Shown: piece by piece, positions 41,607 through 53,326 of the stretch
How the letters are laid out: every line of letters starts with the position of its first letter
How positions within the stretch are numbered: position 1 is the first letter of the stretch
Source of the DNA: Acanthornis magna
Taxonomy: Eukaryota; Chordata; Aves; Passeriformes; Acanthizidae
DNA: 64,000 nucleotides
Direction: 5' to 3'
NCBI GenBank assembly: GCA_036785705.1
Contig: JAWUZG010000056.1
Location: 14,731,001 to 14,795,000 of the forward strand
Made by a program: the position numbers and the translations under genes
Notes under the pieces: generated by a model
What the model was told of the DNA's origin: nothing
What the model saw: only the letters and a program-made list of their open reading frames with translations
Database searches by the model: none

Positions 41607-42464
41607 TAGATAACGTGATTGATTCAGTATCTTAGAGTTTACAGTTTTGTGTTTAAAAAAACTGAAGGTTTTTTTTTTTTTAAGTGCAACATTTCTGTAT
41701 ACTGTAAAAGTTATAATAACTGAACTGTTTGGTCGAGTCTTTGTGTGTTATATTCCAAGGAAAATTGAAAGTATTCAGAAATTAAAATATTATTTGATAT
41801 CTGAAACTTGTTTGGCTGTCATAAATGTCTTTCAGAAACCACATTACTTCTCTATAGTTTGCAGTCATTTAAGTCCATAGGCGATTGATTTGTTTACTTG
41901 TCACAGTAAGTTTGTAGCAGATGTATTGTAGTGTATTTACCTGTTTAATTCCGGGATGGGGGTGGAGGACTTAAGTTCGTGGTTTATCTCTGGTTTTAGG
42001 AAGTACTATGCTGAAATGGTAAACCATCAACCCCCATTCATCTAATCCTCCTGTTAATTAAAAATGGATTTTCTGGAAAAAAAAAAAAAAAAGGCCCTTA
42101 TTTTTGTCACACTTAAGTGCCTGCGTAGGAAAGGTATTGTTGTGAAAAAGTATTAGAAATCTGGAGATCAGTATCTATTTTATGATCAGAATGGGGCGAA
42201 AAATCTTTTGTAAATGTCTGACATACGCGCACAAGATCATTCAAGCAAGGTAATAGCAGTATTGTAAATATAGGTCAGTTGTTTGCAATGAGTTTTCTTT
42301 AAGTATGTGTGATTTTTTATAATACTCCGTAGTTGCCATCTATCGTTGTCATTGAGAGGTCTTCAAATGGAGTGGCTTTAGCTTCTAGCACTGAGGAGTT
42401 GGTTTTTAATGTATATATACTCTCAAGTGGATTTTTTTTTTTTTTTTTTTTAATTTTACCTTAG

Positions 42465-42472
42465 ACTGTGAA
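42465..42472 (+). promoter_or_regulatory. miR-27 8-mer seed match 2
   Basis: ACTGTGAA, the same 8-mer, just after a 20-T run (42432-42451). Confidence 0.5.
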
Positions 42473-43057
42473 AGCATGACCACAGGTCATCTCTCTCTTT
42501 TACATATGGGCTATATGTCTGTGTGTATCCTGGCACACAGACACGCGTGGGCGTCCATGGATGTCCCCTGTGTAGGCACAGGGCCCTCTCCTGCAGCCCT
42601 GGCACAGGCACAGCTCCCACCGGGAGTGGGACCTGCCTGGGCGGGTGGCATAGGACCGGACACACCACTGGGGAATTGAGTGCTATCCCCCCCCAAAAAA
42701 AAAAAAACAAAAAACCCAACCCAAACCTGAAGGAAGGCAAGATGATGTGGTTTTGCGAGGGGTTGATATTTTATTTTGTGTGTGTGCGTGTCATTTATTT
42801 TTTTTTCTTTTCTTTCTCTCTCCCCCCGCCCGCCCTCCCCTTGGTCTATAGCAGATGCTTTGTATGTGAAAGCTTGCAATTTTGTTCTTGTCTGAGGCTT
42901 CCCCCTCTCCCTTTTTACCACACGTAACTACACCATGTTGTGGTTTCACAAAAAGAGAGAGAGGGAGGGAGAGAGATCATTCTGTAAAGTCGATTAAACC
43001 CTGATCTTTAGTGTGTTCCAGTTAGACACATCTGTACTGGGGGCTGAGGGGCGTATG

Positions 43058-43065
43058 ACTGTGAA
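43058..43065 (+). promoter_or_regulatory. miR-27 8-mer seed match 3
   Basis: ACTGTGAA, about 280 nt before the predicted transcript end, a favourable position near the end of a 3'UTR. Confidence 0.5.
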
Positions 43066-43104
43066 TTTGAGCAGAGTTTTACATCTGAATCATGGCTCCT
43101 TTTC

Positions 43105-43142
43105 TATAAATATATAAATATATATAAATATATAAATATACT
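43105..43142 (+). repeat. TATAAATA repeat in the 3'UTR
   Basis: Irregular units of TATAAATA and TATATAAATA over about 38 bp. It may act as an AU-rich element. Confidence 0.75.
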
Positions 43143-43313
43143 ATTATTGCAGGGGAATTGCTGACCTCTAGATTTAGCTTTTTCTATTGCAAGTGCTATC
43201 CATGTGAGTGTGTGTGTGTGAAGTTTTTATGCTTACTAAGAACACAGGATCTTGACTTGTTTGTTTTGTGTTAGTTTATTGTAAACAACCATTTGTTGTA
43301 AATTGTTATTGGC

Positions 43314-43319
43314 ATTAAA
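43314..43319 (+). terminator. NR2F2: Likely distal polyadenylation signal of NR2F2
   Basis: ATTAAA, the commonest variant hexamer, followed 40-60 nt later by a T-rich downstream element. An alternative AATAAA lies at 43462-43467, just before a CA repeat. Confidence 0.55.
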
Positions 43320-43468
43320 TTATAATTTATGATTTTCAAATCCAAAACATTCTCTGCTTTTTATGTTTTAAAGCCTGTAAGCTATCTCTGTATTTATAAG
43401 TTTCTTGCAGCGAGCTTTGGTTCACAGAGAATAATAGTAAACAGAAAATGCACCAGGGTTAAATAAAA

Positions 43469-43506
43469 ACACACACACACACACACACACGCACGCACAC
43501 ACACAA
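43469..43506 (+). repeat. (CA)n microsatellite
   Basis: About 19 CA units with two CG interruptions, just past the predicted end of NR2F2. Confidence 0.9.
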
Positions 43507-44192
43507 GCCCCGTGTATATATGTTTGGAATGCTCAGAGGAGGATTTGTTTAGGGACTTCAGTTAGTTTTAAGTTTATAGCATTTAAAGAAAGTTTTTCTT
43601 TTCATGCTGAGTTAGAACAAAAGATCTATCCAAAGATTGAATTGGACAAAAGAGGAGGGTTGGGATCGAGAAGCTTGTTCTATGTTGAATTGAGGAGATC
43701 CTTTTTTTTTTTTTTTTTTTTTTAAAGAAAAGGAAAAAAAAAAAAAGCTGTTAAACATGGCGACTCTTTCCCTTTAAGTCTCTAATTTATTTTTTTCCTT
43801 GCGGTTCCCCCTTTCCCAACCCTCCTTTTTATTATATTTTCTGCTTTAATCTGATCTTAGCTCGCTCTATTCCTTTCCCCCCACCCCTGCCACCGGGACT
43901 GGCGGGGAAAGACCCAAAGGCGACCCGGAACGACAGCGAGAGCTGCGGAGCCGCCCGCGGTGCAACCCACAGCTCGGGAAAGGTCTTCTTCACCCCCCCT
44001 TCCCCTTCCTCCTCCTCCTCTCCTCTGCTCTCCCCTCCCCGCCGCCGCTCTCCCAAACCTCCCCCGGCCCCGCCGGGGGGGCGGCGGCCCCGCGGGGCGC
44101 GGAGGGGGCGCGGGAGGAGGCGGCTCCCCAAGTTCAGACAAAAGCGGGGGCTGGGGCCGGAGGAGGCGCCGGGCGGGCGGTGCCAGCCCGCG

Positions 44193-44275
44193 CGTGTGTG
44201 CGGTGTGCGTATGTCTGTGCGTATGTCTGTGTGTGTCTGTGTGTGTATGTGTGTATGTCTCTGTCTGTGTGTGCG
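44193..44275 (+). repeat. GT-rich microsatellite in orphan island 1
   Basis: TGTGTG and TATGTCTGTG units alternating over about 80 bp. Confidence 0.85.
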
Positions 44276-44366
44276 CGGTGCTGCGCGGGTGCGGGGCCGT
44301 GCGCGGGGCTCGCCCGTGGGGCCGCGCCGCCGGCGGCCGGGCCGGGCCGGTGGGAGGTTTGCAGCA

Positions 44367-44404
44367 GGAGCGGAGCGGAGCGGAGCTGAGCGGAGCGGAG
44401 CGGG
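44367..44404 (+). repeat. (GGAGC)n pentamer repeat
   Basis: About eight GGAGC units with one CTGAG-type interruption. Confidence 0.85.
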
Positions 44405-44588
44405 GGGCGCGCTGCGCTGCGCGGCCGCGGGGGCGACGCGTGGGAAAGTCCGCGGCGGCGGTCCGATGAGCTCAGCCAACATGGCGGCCCCGGCCCCGCC
44501 GCTCGCCCCGCGCAGCCGGGGGGGCCCCGCGGCCCCGCTCCGCGCCGGGCGCAGCGCTCGGGGGCGGCCGGAGCGGCCGGGCCGGGCC

Positions 44589-44612
44589 GGGGCCGGGGCC
44601 GGGGCCGGGGCC
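44589..44612 (+). repeat. (GGGGCC)4 hexamer repeat
   Basis: Four perfect GGGGCC units, followed by GCGGCCGCGGG. This sequence can form a four-tier G-quadruplex. Confidence 0.95.
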
Positions 44613-45059
44613 GCGGCCGCGGGCGGCGCTTCCCCCGGAGCCGTATCCCATCCGCATGTCAATGACCTGTGGAAGCATCTCCCCCGTGCGAGCGCGGCGC
44701 GGTGCAGCGGGGTCACACCGACCCCGGGTGGGATAGCGGGGTCTGCGCCCGCAGGGAGCGCGGCATCCTCGGGATGTACTGGAAAGGGAAGCGGGGGGGA
44801 AAAAGGAAAAAAGGGGGAGAAAGGGGGAAAGAGGGATAGCGAGGAAAAGGCAAGGAGAAAATGGGATGTTTCGAGGCGCTCCGTAACCGCCGCCGCTGAC
44901 AGCAAGCGGGATGTGGGAATGGAGATGGGTTTTATTTTTATTTCTTCATCCTTTTTTTTTTTTTTTTTTAATTAAAACTTTAGTGGGTCCTGGGGATCGC
45001 GCTCGCTTCGCTTTGCTTTGTAGAATGGAAAGAGATACACGGAGAAATGCAGGCCTTGT

Positions 45060-45240
45060 CAGGATTTATTGAAGTTGGGTTTAAAAAACGTGCTTCAGAT
45101 GATTTTTCCCATTTTCTCAGATTTCAAAGGCTCCCCGCAGTGCGGCTGCCTAATTAATGGTGAAATTCAACTAAATCTAATTATGCAGTAATTTTAAAGC
45201 AGTTAGTCCTGGGCGCTGCTTTGTAATAGGAACCCAGTTT
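45060..45240. promoter_or_regulatory. Candidate conserved non-coding element
   Basis: Non-repetitive, with CCTAATTAATGG, ACTAAATCTAATTATGCAG and AATTTTAAAGCAG. Three homeodomain cores fall within 50 bp. Function is inferred from motifs only. Confidence 0.3.
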
Positions 45241-45639
45241 TTAAAGTTTGCTTAATGTGTTGGTTTAGGGAGCTGGGGAGGAGAGGGGTGTAAGGGACAG
45301 AGCTGTGGGGTTTTTTTTTCCTTTCCCCCTTCTCCCCTTTCCCCCTCCCAGCCCCCCCCCCCCCTTTTTGTAAAGCAAAGAAATGCAAAATATAAACCCA
45401 AAACAGCCAGCGAAAGGCAAGGAGAGAGGCTGTGCTATCCCCTCGTATGTGATACGGGTATTGAGTGAGAAGCACCAGCGAAAGTGTAAATAACACAGTA
45501 GTTAATAGGGACCATAAAGGTATTCCTGGCCTGTGGATTTCCAAGTGCCGAGCTGTTTTAGAGAGGATCTTGAATCCTGTGGTAATAAAGGGGCAACGGA
45601 GACACACAGCGTCTCTTCTTGGGAAATAGAAACCAGATT

Positions 45640-45800
45640 TCTGCTATTGAACATCTATTGTCATTAAGAGGAGAGGCTTGTGCTCACGAAGTTATAAATC
45701 TTATCACCCTTTTGATAACACAGTTGTAATCAGTTAGCATCGCATTCAAACCCAATTGTAAAACTGCCTAATTTAATATGTCATACATGTCATTAAAACT
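45640..45800. promoter_or_regulatory. Candidate conserved enhancer with paired GATA sites
   Basis: Contains an inverted GATA pair TTATCA-CCCTTT-TGATAA (45701-45718), a SOX-type CTATTGTC, and TAATTTAATATG. The perfect symmetry of the GATA pair and the absence of simple repeats suggest function. GATA factors are partners of NR2F2 in endothelium and heart, which is family knowledge rather than evidence here. Confidence 0.35.
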
Positions 45801-47934
45801 TTATTTTTCCCACTTCTCTTTTTTTTTTTTTTCCCCCTCTCTCTACCCATCCCCCCCCCCCCAAGTAAAATGTCAACAGATCTGGCTGGTAACGTGCAGC
45901 AGGGAGAGCCCGAGGTGGCTGCGCTGCTCTGGGGGCGAGCCCGGTGCTATGATGAAGAGGGTTTGCTTTCTTCCCATCTAGGTAATCGGAAGCGTTTCTA
46001 TCATATTAGAAGTATAGGGGGGGAAAAATAATAATAAAAATAGAGGGGGGTGGGAGGCAAGGGAGAGGAAAATGAAATCCTTCTCCTTCCTTCAGAATTG
46101 CCATCGCTCAATGAAGTTCTTTGAAAGAAACTTGTCTTATGATTAGCTAAGCAAACACATCTGCTTTCCTAGTTTGGGCTTAGCTAATTATCAAAACAAA
46201 GGGGCCGTTTCTTCTTCTACCTTGCTGGAAAGAAGATGTTATTTCAGGAGTCCTGTCCCTCCTCCCCCCCCTCATCCACACACACACGCAGCCCCCGTCC
46301 CAGCCCTTCCCAGCGAAGCACCACGCTCCTTTTATTGGGATTACCGATGGGGAAATGAGTTTGCGCACTCCTCTTCCTAATGTTAAGCTTTATCATTACC
46401 TTCCTTGGAACAATATTTTTCCAACCAAATGTCCCTGCGGCAGGGCGGAGGGTGGAGGTGGGAAGGGGAAGGGAGGAGGGGGAAGGTGGTTTTGAATTGC
46501 GGACCGACTTCGCAGCTATTTGAATCAAGGCTGCACTCGGTTGATTTTAGTTGACAGAGCGTGTGTTGAAGCTGAACTCTATAATTTGCACTTCTGTTCT
46601 TTTATTAGACTTGGACAACGAACTAATGAGCTTTCCCCCACCACAGTGTCACTTGTATTTATTTTCTTTCGGAAACTTTTAGATAGAAGAAGTGTTCTTG
46701 CAAGAGGGCAGAGGTGGAGGGAAGGTTTCGCGTGGTGGCTATTTATTTATTTATTTTCCTGGAGGTGCAGGGATCAACTCTGAGCTTGTGCGGATGTGTC
46801 TGTGTGTGTGTGTCCCTGTCCCCGGTGAAAGGCGACCCACGGGGTGTTAGAGGAGGAGAAGCTCCGAGCTACATGTGTTATCCGGGCGATGCTGCCCTTG
46901 GAGTGACTCGGATGGTGGGAAGGTAACGCGGAGGCGATCCTTGCAAGACACCCGAAAAAAAAATTATATATATATGTATATAAATCATTGGTCCTGAGGC
47001 AGAGGCTCCGCGGTGCGGGCGCGCTGTGGAGCGGAGGGCAGTGAACGGAGGGCAGTGAGCGGCTTGAACCCGAATTTGATCAGATCTCTGCAGGAGCGGG
47101 TTAACTTTATAAAAGCGAGAGGTGGCTTTAAACATGTACCTGAGAGACGGCGGGAGATAGGATTTTAGAAGAAAATAGAAAGGTTTAAAATATACATATA
47201 TATATAAGAAAGGGAGAAAAAGCCCAAAGGAAGGGTTTCCACACACACAAAAAGGAGGGTGAAGTGTTTGTCACTACATGCCCACCAACGCATGAAGCCG
47301 TATCCATCGCTCGGAGCCTGCTCCATCCGTGCGAGTCGTGAGATATTTTGAATTTTGATTCCAGCGTGTTTTCTTTGAACTGGGCCTTTCGGTTTATTAA
47401 GGCAGGAAGAGGAACTCAGCAATCCTCTTTGAAACACGCTTGGTTTAACTATTTTACACAAGTTTGCCCAGGTCCCTGGAGATTCTCCAGTTGAAGAAGA
47501 TTGAAATTAGAGTTAAAAGCTGACGGGGGGGGGGGGAGCCGGGGGGTGTAAGAAGGGTAAGGGGGTGGAGGGCGAGTGTGGAAGAGGGTGATGAATCTAT
47601 TGTAAATGCTCTCCTGTATTCTTGTGTGTTGGGGAATGGAACAGAAATCCGCGTCGCCTTGTTTGATCCATACGCGCGCATCTGCGTGTGCGAGTGCATG
47701 GCTCATACTCTGTATGTAGACATGCACACACGTCTATAGGCCACGATTAATATTCCGAGAAATGCAGGAGAAAAACCTGGTATTTAGCGGCCATACGGAG
47801 AGGCGCACACTGCCTGGTTCCCAGCAGCTTCACTCCCAAACTTTGCCTTTTCTTTTGTTTTCTTTTCTTTATTCTTTTTTTCCCCCTCCTTCTTGTAAAT
47901 TGCTGTTAACGTGTGTCTTTATGTTCTGTCTATA

Positions 47935-48180
47935 ACTAGGATGTAATCAGGCGCCCCATGTCTCTCTCTGAAAGCATTTAATAAATGTCTATTAAAGCGC
48001 TACAAATGTAAGATAAATTTAGTGGCGCTGCTGTCTCCCTGTATCCAAACGGTAATGATGGATTTATCAACAGGGATTCGCCTTCAGCGCGGTGAGAGAG
48101 ATTTACTCAACAAATAAGTCGGAAAAGCACCCACCCAAATACAATCATTTATACGGAAACTGATTTCTTTACAGCACCAC
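47935..48180. promoter_or_regulatory. Candidate conserved non-coding element
   Basis: AT-rich block with retained CpGs (GGCGCCCC, AAGCGCTAC, GTGGCGCTG, CAGCGCGG), TTAATAAATG and TAATGATGG cores, and no simple repeats. Confidence 0.3.
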
Positions 48181-50587
48181 AGATTCGAGGGTACATACAG
48201 CTTATTGCCTTTTTCATTTCCTTCGCTTTTTCTTTTTCTTTTTTTTTTTTTTTCACCCGTCCTCCTTTTATTTCCCTCTTTTTTAACATAATCAGTGGAG
48301 CTGGGAGCGTGTGTCTGTCTCTGTTTTGGGAATGTTTGTCTGCTTATTGCTATTGGAAGCTCCCAGACTCCATCAAACCCGGATCAATGCCTAATTTCTC
48401 GGCATCACCCTCTCTCTTCTCCCCCGTACTTTCAAGTGTTTATTTTCCTTCAGCCCCAAAATGTCGACGATATGTGTATTCAGTATCAGAACCCGTCGAG
48501 TTTCGAAGTCCAAGATGAATAATAAAAGGGGGGGAAATGTTCCCTGAATTATTTGCGTGTCGCTTCCTAAATGCTTGTGAGCGGCTCTTAGGAGCCACAG
48601 CACCTCGCAGAGATGCTGCCTACCTCTGCTGAAATTTCACTCTCCTTTTTCTTAGCTTTTGCTTTGAACCCTACCCAATAGCCTGTATGCGAATAAAAGG
48701 AATGAACTCAGAAAGAAGCACCATTCATTGTTGGATTCAGGCACTGTCAAAAAAAAAAAAAATACTGAAATGCAGCCACATAGCGCCCTTAAGATTATTT
48801 CCCTTTCCTAGAAAGTAGCTCGTAACCTCAGATTTCTCCCCCCTCCCCCTTCTTCCCTGGTTTTATTCCCCTCCCCCCCCACACACACATGCACACACAC
48901 CCTTGACCACATCTTTCTCCGATTCGCCTTGGAAAAAAATTGCATGTGCTGATGTGATGGAGCCCTTTAAACAACGGGCATGCGAGAGCTGTATTCACTC
49001 TGAAACATTAACCCTATTTTCTGAATTTCCTTCCTTTCAAATAGCTGCTCGTATCTTACTATCCTGGATCCCTGATTTAAACATCCTCAGTTCTAGGAGC
49101 TTGTTAGATACATCTATATTTTAATTTAATTTAATTTCGGTATTGTATTTAAAACAACAATAAATAAACGCGAGAACTTGTGTTTTCCTTTGCAGAGAGT
49201 TTTTTATTCTTCTCTAGCAATTTCATTGAGATGTCTCTGTACTTTGTTTGTCAGTTATCTTTGTTCCTTTTAAATAAAGGGCTTTTAAATGGACTTATTG
49301 CTCCCAGCGTGGGTTCTTCTCTCTAAATGTTAGAAAATTGTGCCATCTACCCGCTATTCTAAGTACTGTCACACTCGGAGACCTCCAAGGACCTTCCAGC
49401 CCCAACTTCAATACAACTGTGTCAAAGGGTGCCTAGTAGCGAGAGGAGAAAGGTTTGCGTGGATTTTACAGATTTCCAGCCTGAATCGCTCTCTGAAGAG
49501 CCAAAATGATCTGCAAAGATGCAGTTGGCTTCCTTTGATGGCTGGCGCTCCGGCCCCAGCTCCAACCCAAGCCTTTGCAGGAACTAATGAAGCCTTCCTG
49601 CCTTTAGCTACATCGCACTTTCTCTCCAGTGCATAGTTTTCCTGCTAATTTTAGACACGAAAAGTGTGGGTGTGCAGGGAAAGGGGGGAGGGGGCAGTCA
49701 GTCTTCTGTCGTAATTTTTTTTTTTTTTAAGAGAAATAGTCAGATATTTATAGACATGGCCTCTAATGCTGAAAATATAGTGTTGTTAATTGAAAAAAAA
49801 GTTCGCTTGCTGAGGTTGGTTCTGGCTGATTAGCTGGGGATGCTGCTGGCTGTGTTTCCAAGGGAGGGATGAGGAAAACAGAAATGTATATAAACTTTAC
49901 AGGCCTTTTTATCTCCACCCCAATACTTTGCACAGTAACCCAGTTCTACCTCATTAGCCCAACTGTAACATTAGTGTCCAGGTTTAAAATTAGATTTTAA
50001 AACCCTTCTTGCTCGTGGATAAGTAACAATAGTTGGGAAGGTGTCTTAATTTTTTTTCTTTTTCTTTTCCCACTAAAACTTAAAATCAGAAGTGCCTTCT
50101 AAATCAGATAAAACGGATTACCAATTTCCAAGTTTATGTAATGGTGTAGTTACACATCTTCGAAATTGTTTTTGCACCTCTTAGGAGTATCAGGAGAGAA
50201 TTGAAGGTGTTGGATGAGTATTTATGTGCGGGGGAAAAAGCAGTGATACGCTTTATGACTTTTATGACTTGTTTCACACTGTTCGAGAAATGGAGTTTTA
50301 AGCAATGTACAATTAAAACTATATTGCTCTTTGGACAAATTCCAAGAAACTTCAGAATCAATTAGTTTAGATCCTTGGATACTTGTTGCTAATATATATA
50401 AATCTATATATGTATATATATAATATCAAAGAGCAAGAACGACTTGCCAAGGACAGCTCTGCTCCAGATGTCATTTTTAAGTCTCTGCTATATAGACCAG
50501 AGAAGCTGCACAGACTTGCTTCTCCGATTTCTCATTTTTCATTTATTCCTGTCGAAATATCCAGGCATCACAGAATCATTTTTCTAT

Positions 50588-50590
<3 letters not shown>

Positions 50591-50629
<39 letters not shown>
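50591..50629 (+). repeat. Poly-T run of 39
   Basis: Thirty-nine uninterrupted T residues, the longest homopolymer in the window. CACAGAATCAT lies 25 bp upstream and resembles a CR1 end, but it is too short to call. Confidence 0.9.
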
Positions 50630-51864
50630 CTCTCGTCCATTCCCCTTTCCGTGCCCTTTCGAGCTTTCCGGGCAGTTTCGCTATTTGGGTTTTTTTTGTT
50701 TGTTTTTCCGTTTGATACTTCCCAGTGTCTTTTTAACCATTCCCGTGACTATTTCTATTTGTCAGGTACTAGGGTTAAAACTTCATCCTTCGCTACCCAC
50801 AAACTACCACCCCGCAGGCGAAGCCAGATTCAGCCACTCTTAATTCCCAGGTTTAAAGATAATCCTAATTTTGAAAGCGGCTTCACCAGCCGCTCTCTTC
50901 ACTTGATCACAAACTGTTTAGTCATCTTAAGTGCCATGATTCTCCATCCTTCCCCAATTCTTTTTTCCTTGCCCCAGAGCCTTTTCCAGACCACCTTTCC
51001 CATGGCTGAGGCTGGCGGTGGGAGCGGCGCTGCTCCCCACCCTCTGCAGGGCTCTGGCGTTGGGGCCGCAGCGCCTGGGGCTCAGCTCCGGCCATCCCAA
51101 ATCACCCCAGCGCCCTCCGCTTCTTCCTTGGAGATCATTGTCTGTCCCTATTCTTTGCAACGTTTATTTTTCTGGACGAGAAAGTCGTCCCCCGCTGCAG
51201 TTGTAATGGATTCCACTGGCAGGTTTTCCTTCCGACAGAATCTAATCTCAGCCAGCAAGTTTCTGCCTTAACTCCTGCGCCGTTATTAGTGAACGACCCC
51301 TGGAAATTAACTGCACGGTGACCTCAAATTTCGTCCTCTAGGCAGACAGTTTTACTTAGCCTGAAAAAGAAGCTAAAAAATTTTTAAGCCCACTAAAGTT
51401 AATAACAACAATAATAATTATAATAATAAACAACTCTGACAGAAGCATATGCAAAATATCTTGCGGGAAAAGCCTTAAATGAGACATTTGACATCCAGAC
51501 TAGTTTTTGCACTGACAATGCATGAGGCTCAAAGAAGGAGAGAGAGGAAGGGCTGCCATCCAGCAAAGTTTGCTGGACTTTATTCAGATAAAAGTCGATC
51601 TTTCCCTCGCTGAAGCCAATGGCGAACTTGTACAATAGGAGGCAGGTCAGAGCACATCACACTGCCCATATTGTCTTCTGAAACATGGGAAGAACCCTGC
51701 CACCTTCCTCAACTGCCTTTAAAAAAAATATTTTTATTATGTTCCACGCCTGATAGACACCCCCTCCCCGCTCGTGTTTTGTATTTCCTACTCCCTTTAT
51801 AGGAGGATGATTCATTTTGCACTGTCACTATTTTCAATTTTGTGGGCTTAGTGATGTCTTACTT

Positions 51865-51890
51865 AAAAAAAAAAAAAAAAAAAAAAAAAA
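51865..51890 (+). repeat. Poly-A run of 26
   Basis: Twenty-six uninterrupted A residues; no retroposon body is recognised upstream. Confidence 0.9.
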
Positions 51891-52059
51891 GGTACACTTT
51901 TCCTACCCCAAAGGTCTCATTAGCCTCCGCTGGCTGCTTTTAAGACAGCAGCTCACTCTCTCTCCTCCAGCTGAATTTGTCCAACCCCTTCATCTTCTCA
52001 TGTTTTATTTCGAGGTCTCACTGAAAAAAAACCCATTAAATCCCAAAAAGGTCAGCCTC

Positions 52060-52290
52060 TCCGCGCTCTCATATCCCCGCAAGCCTCCCGCAGCCCCGAG
52101 GTTCGGTCCCTGCTCCCGGTGCGATCCCGTTCCGGGGATGCGGCAGCCCCCGGCAGCGGCGGGGCCGGGGCTCCGGGCGGGTCGGGCTGCGGGGTCCGCA
52201 CCCTCCCCCGGGACACCCCCGGCCGCAGCCCCAGCACCGCGCCAGCGCTGCTCCGAGCACCTTCCGCTCTCTATCGCCTTGCACGCTCTG
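52060..52290. promoter_or_regulatory. Short orphan CpG island
   Basis: About 230 bp of CpG-dense DNA, flanked downstream by a (TAT)n repeat. No core promoter motif stands out. Confidence 0.5.
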
Positions 52291-52314
52291 GCGAGAGCTT
52301 AATGTTGTTGCTGA

Positions 52315-52317
52315 TTA

Positions 52318-52357
<40 letters not shown>

Positions 52358-52358
52358 G
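52315..52358 (+). repeat. (TAT)n triplet repeat
   Basis: About 14 uninterrupted ATT-type triplets. Confidence 0.9.
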
Positions 52359-52851
52359 ATATTCAAATGGGTGCCTGTTTGTCCCCGCCACCAGTGTGTT
52401 TCAGAGCGATTATCTCATATCTTTCCTGCAGCAGTAAGCTATCCCTCAGCCCCGGGTCAGGCATTGATCTCTCTGCAATGTAACAAACGGCCGGGTTAAT
52501 TTTCCCTCATTACCATTTCCATAGCTCAGGCTCCACACGCAGGACGGAGCCCTCCAGCCCGCAGCCGCTGTGTGCGGCTCGGGGCGCGCACACGGACACA
52601 CACACGGACAGACGGACACGGGGACATGTGTCGTGACAGCACCCCAAACCCTCACAGCCCTCTCCGAGCACCCCCGGCAGCGTGGGGCGCGTTCGCTGCC
52701 TTTCTCTCCCGTGTCACCTTGCCTGACCCCCCCTCTTTGTACGGATTTGGGGTTTTCTTTGGGGTTGTATTATTTTTTAAACGTTGTTCTGCTCGCTATA
52801 AATTAGAAGGATTTTTTTTTTTCTTTTGCTCACCCCGTTTACTTCTTAATC

Positions 52852-52876
52852 TTTTTTTTTTTTTTTTTTTTTTTTT
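52852..52876 (+). repeat. Poly-T run of 25
   Basis: Twenty-five uninterrupted T residues, followed by CCTCGAG. Confidence 0.9.
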
Positions 52877-53326
52877 CCTCGAGTCTTTTCATTCACTGGT
52901 TGCAAAAGAAAAGGGGGTTGGTCAACACCAAAATGGCAAAGTTCAGCTTGGAGAAAAAAAAAAAAAAAACCCTCCAGCTACCTACAAAGGGGCTCAGGGC
53001 TTTGTAATGGCAGAAAGAAACAAAAATGAAAAGAAAATTGCAGTTGAGGCTAAAGTGTGAGAGTGTGTTTGTGTGTATGTATATCTGTGTGTATTTTTAA
53101 AGGTTTCTTTGAACTGCCTTTGTGCTGACTAGGCAAAGCTCCTTGCCAATGCTAGTCACGGTTTAAGGAACTTTGAGTTAACCTCTTATATCGAATGAAT
53201 CTTTTCATTTGGAAACCAATAAATCTCAATCTCTAGCCACCTTTTGTAGAACAGGCTGGGGCTTACCAAGGCGAGGCAGAAGCTTATAATAAAGAAGAGA
53301 TAAAGTTTGCCAAAGTTTGGGTTGCC

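Larger units (their letters stand above)
40487..43340 (+). other. NR2F2: NR2F2 3'UTR
   Basis: AU-rich trailer of about 2.85 kb, judged from the ATTAAA at 43314-43319 followed by a T/GT-rich stretch (TCTCTGCTTTTTATGTTTT). Possible shorter ends follow AATAAA at 40779-40784 and 41096-41101. It contains seed matches for miR-27 (three 8-mers) and the miR-302/372 family (two), plus a TATAAATA repeat. The exact cleavage site is inferred. Confidence 0.75.
43900..44910. promoter_or_regulatory. Orphan CpG island 1, promoter-like
   Basis: A strong island about 560 bp past the predicted NR2F2 end. It contains AACATGGCGGC at 44478-44488, an exact YY1 promoter motif, GC-box-like sequence, a GT repeat, a GGAGC pentamer repeat and four GGGGCC units. 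YY1 motifs of this form are typically found just downstream of transcription starts, so an unannotated transcript may begin here on the + strand. An open frame from the ATG in that motif (44481) runs to 44975 but is low-complexity and has no domain. Confidence 0.6.
43350..52050. other. Gene-free downstream flank, part 1
   Basis: No coding gene is supportable. The region contains the orphan CpG island at 43.9-44.9 kb, enhancer-like blocks near 45.1, 45.7 and 48.0 kb, and long homopolymers including T39 and A26. Longer open frames inside the island are compositional (Ala/Arg/Gly/Pro-rich). Confidence 0.6.

Noticed and set aside
43832..44905. 357-codon minus-strand frame in orphan island 1
   Set aside because: Pro/Ala/Arg-rich throughout, including repeat-encoded SAPLR units. 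All frames are open here because stop codons are rare in GC-rich DNA.
44466..44975. Possible protein from the ATG near the YY1 motif in orphan island 1
   Set aside because: Good Kozak context, but the product is Gly/Ala/Arg-rich and then lysine-rich, ending in a poly-Phe tail from a T-run. No domain and no splice site pattern support it.
50569..50629. Possible CR1 tail (CACAGAATCAT) before the T39 run
   Set aside because: Only about 11 bp resemble CR1; far too short, and the following homopolymer is not part of a CR1 end.
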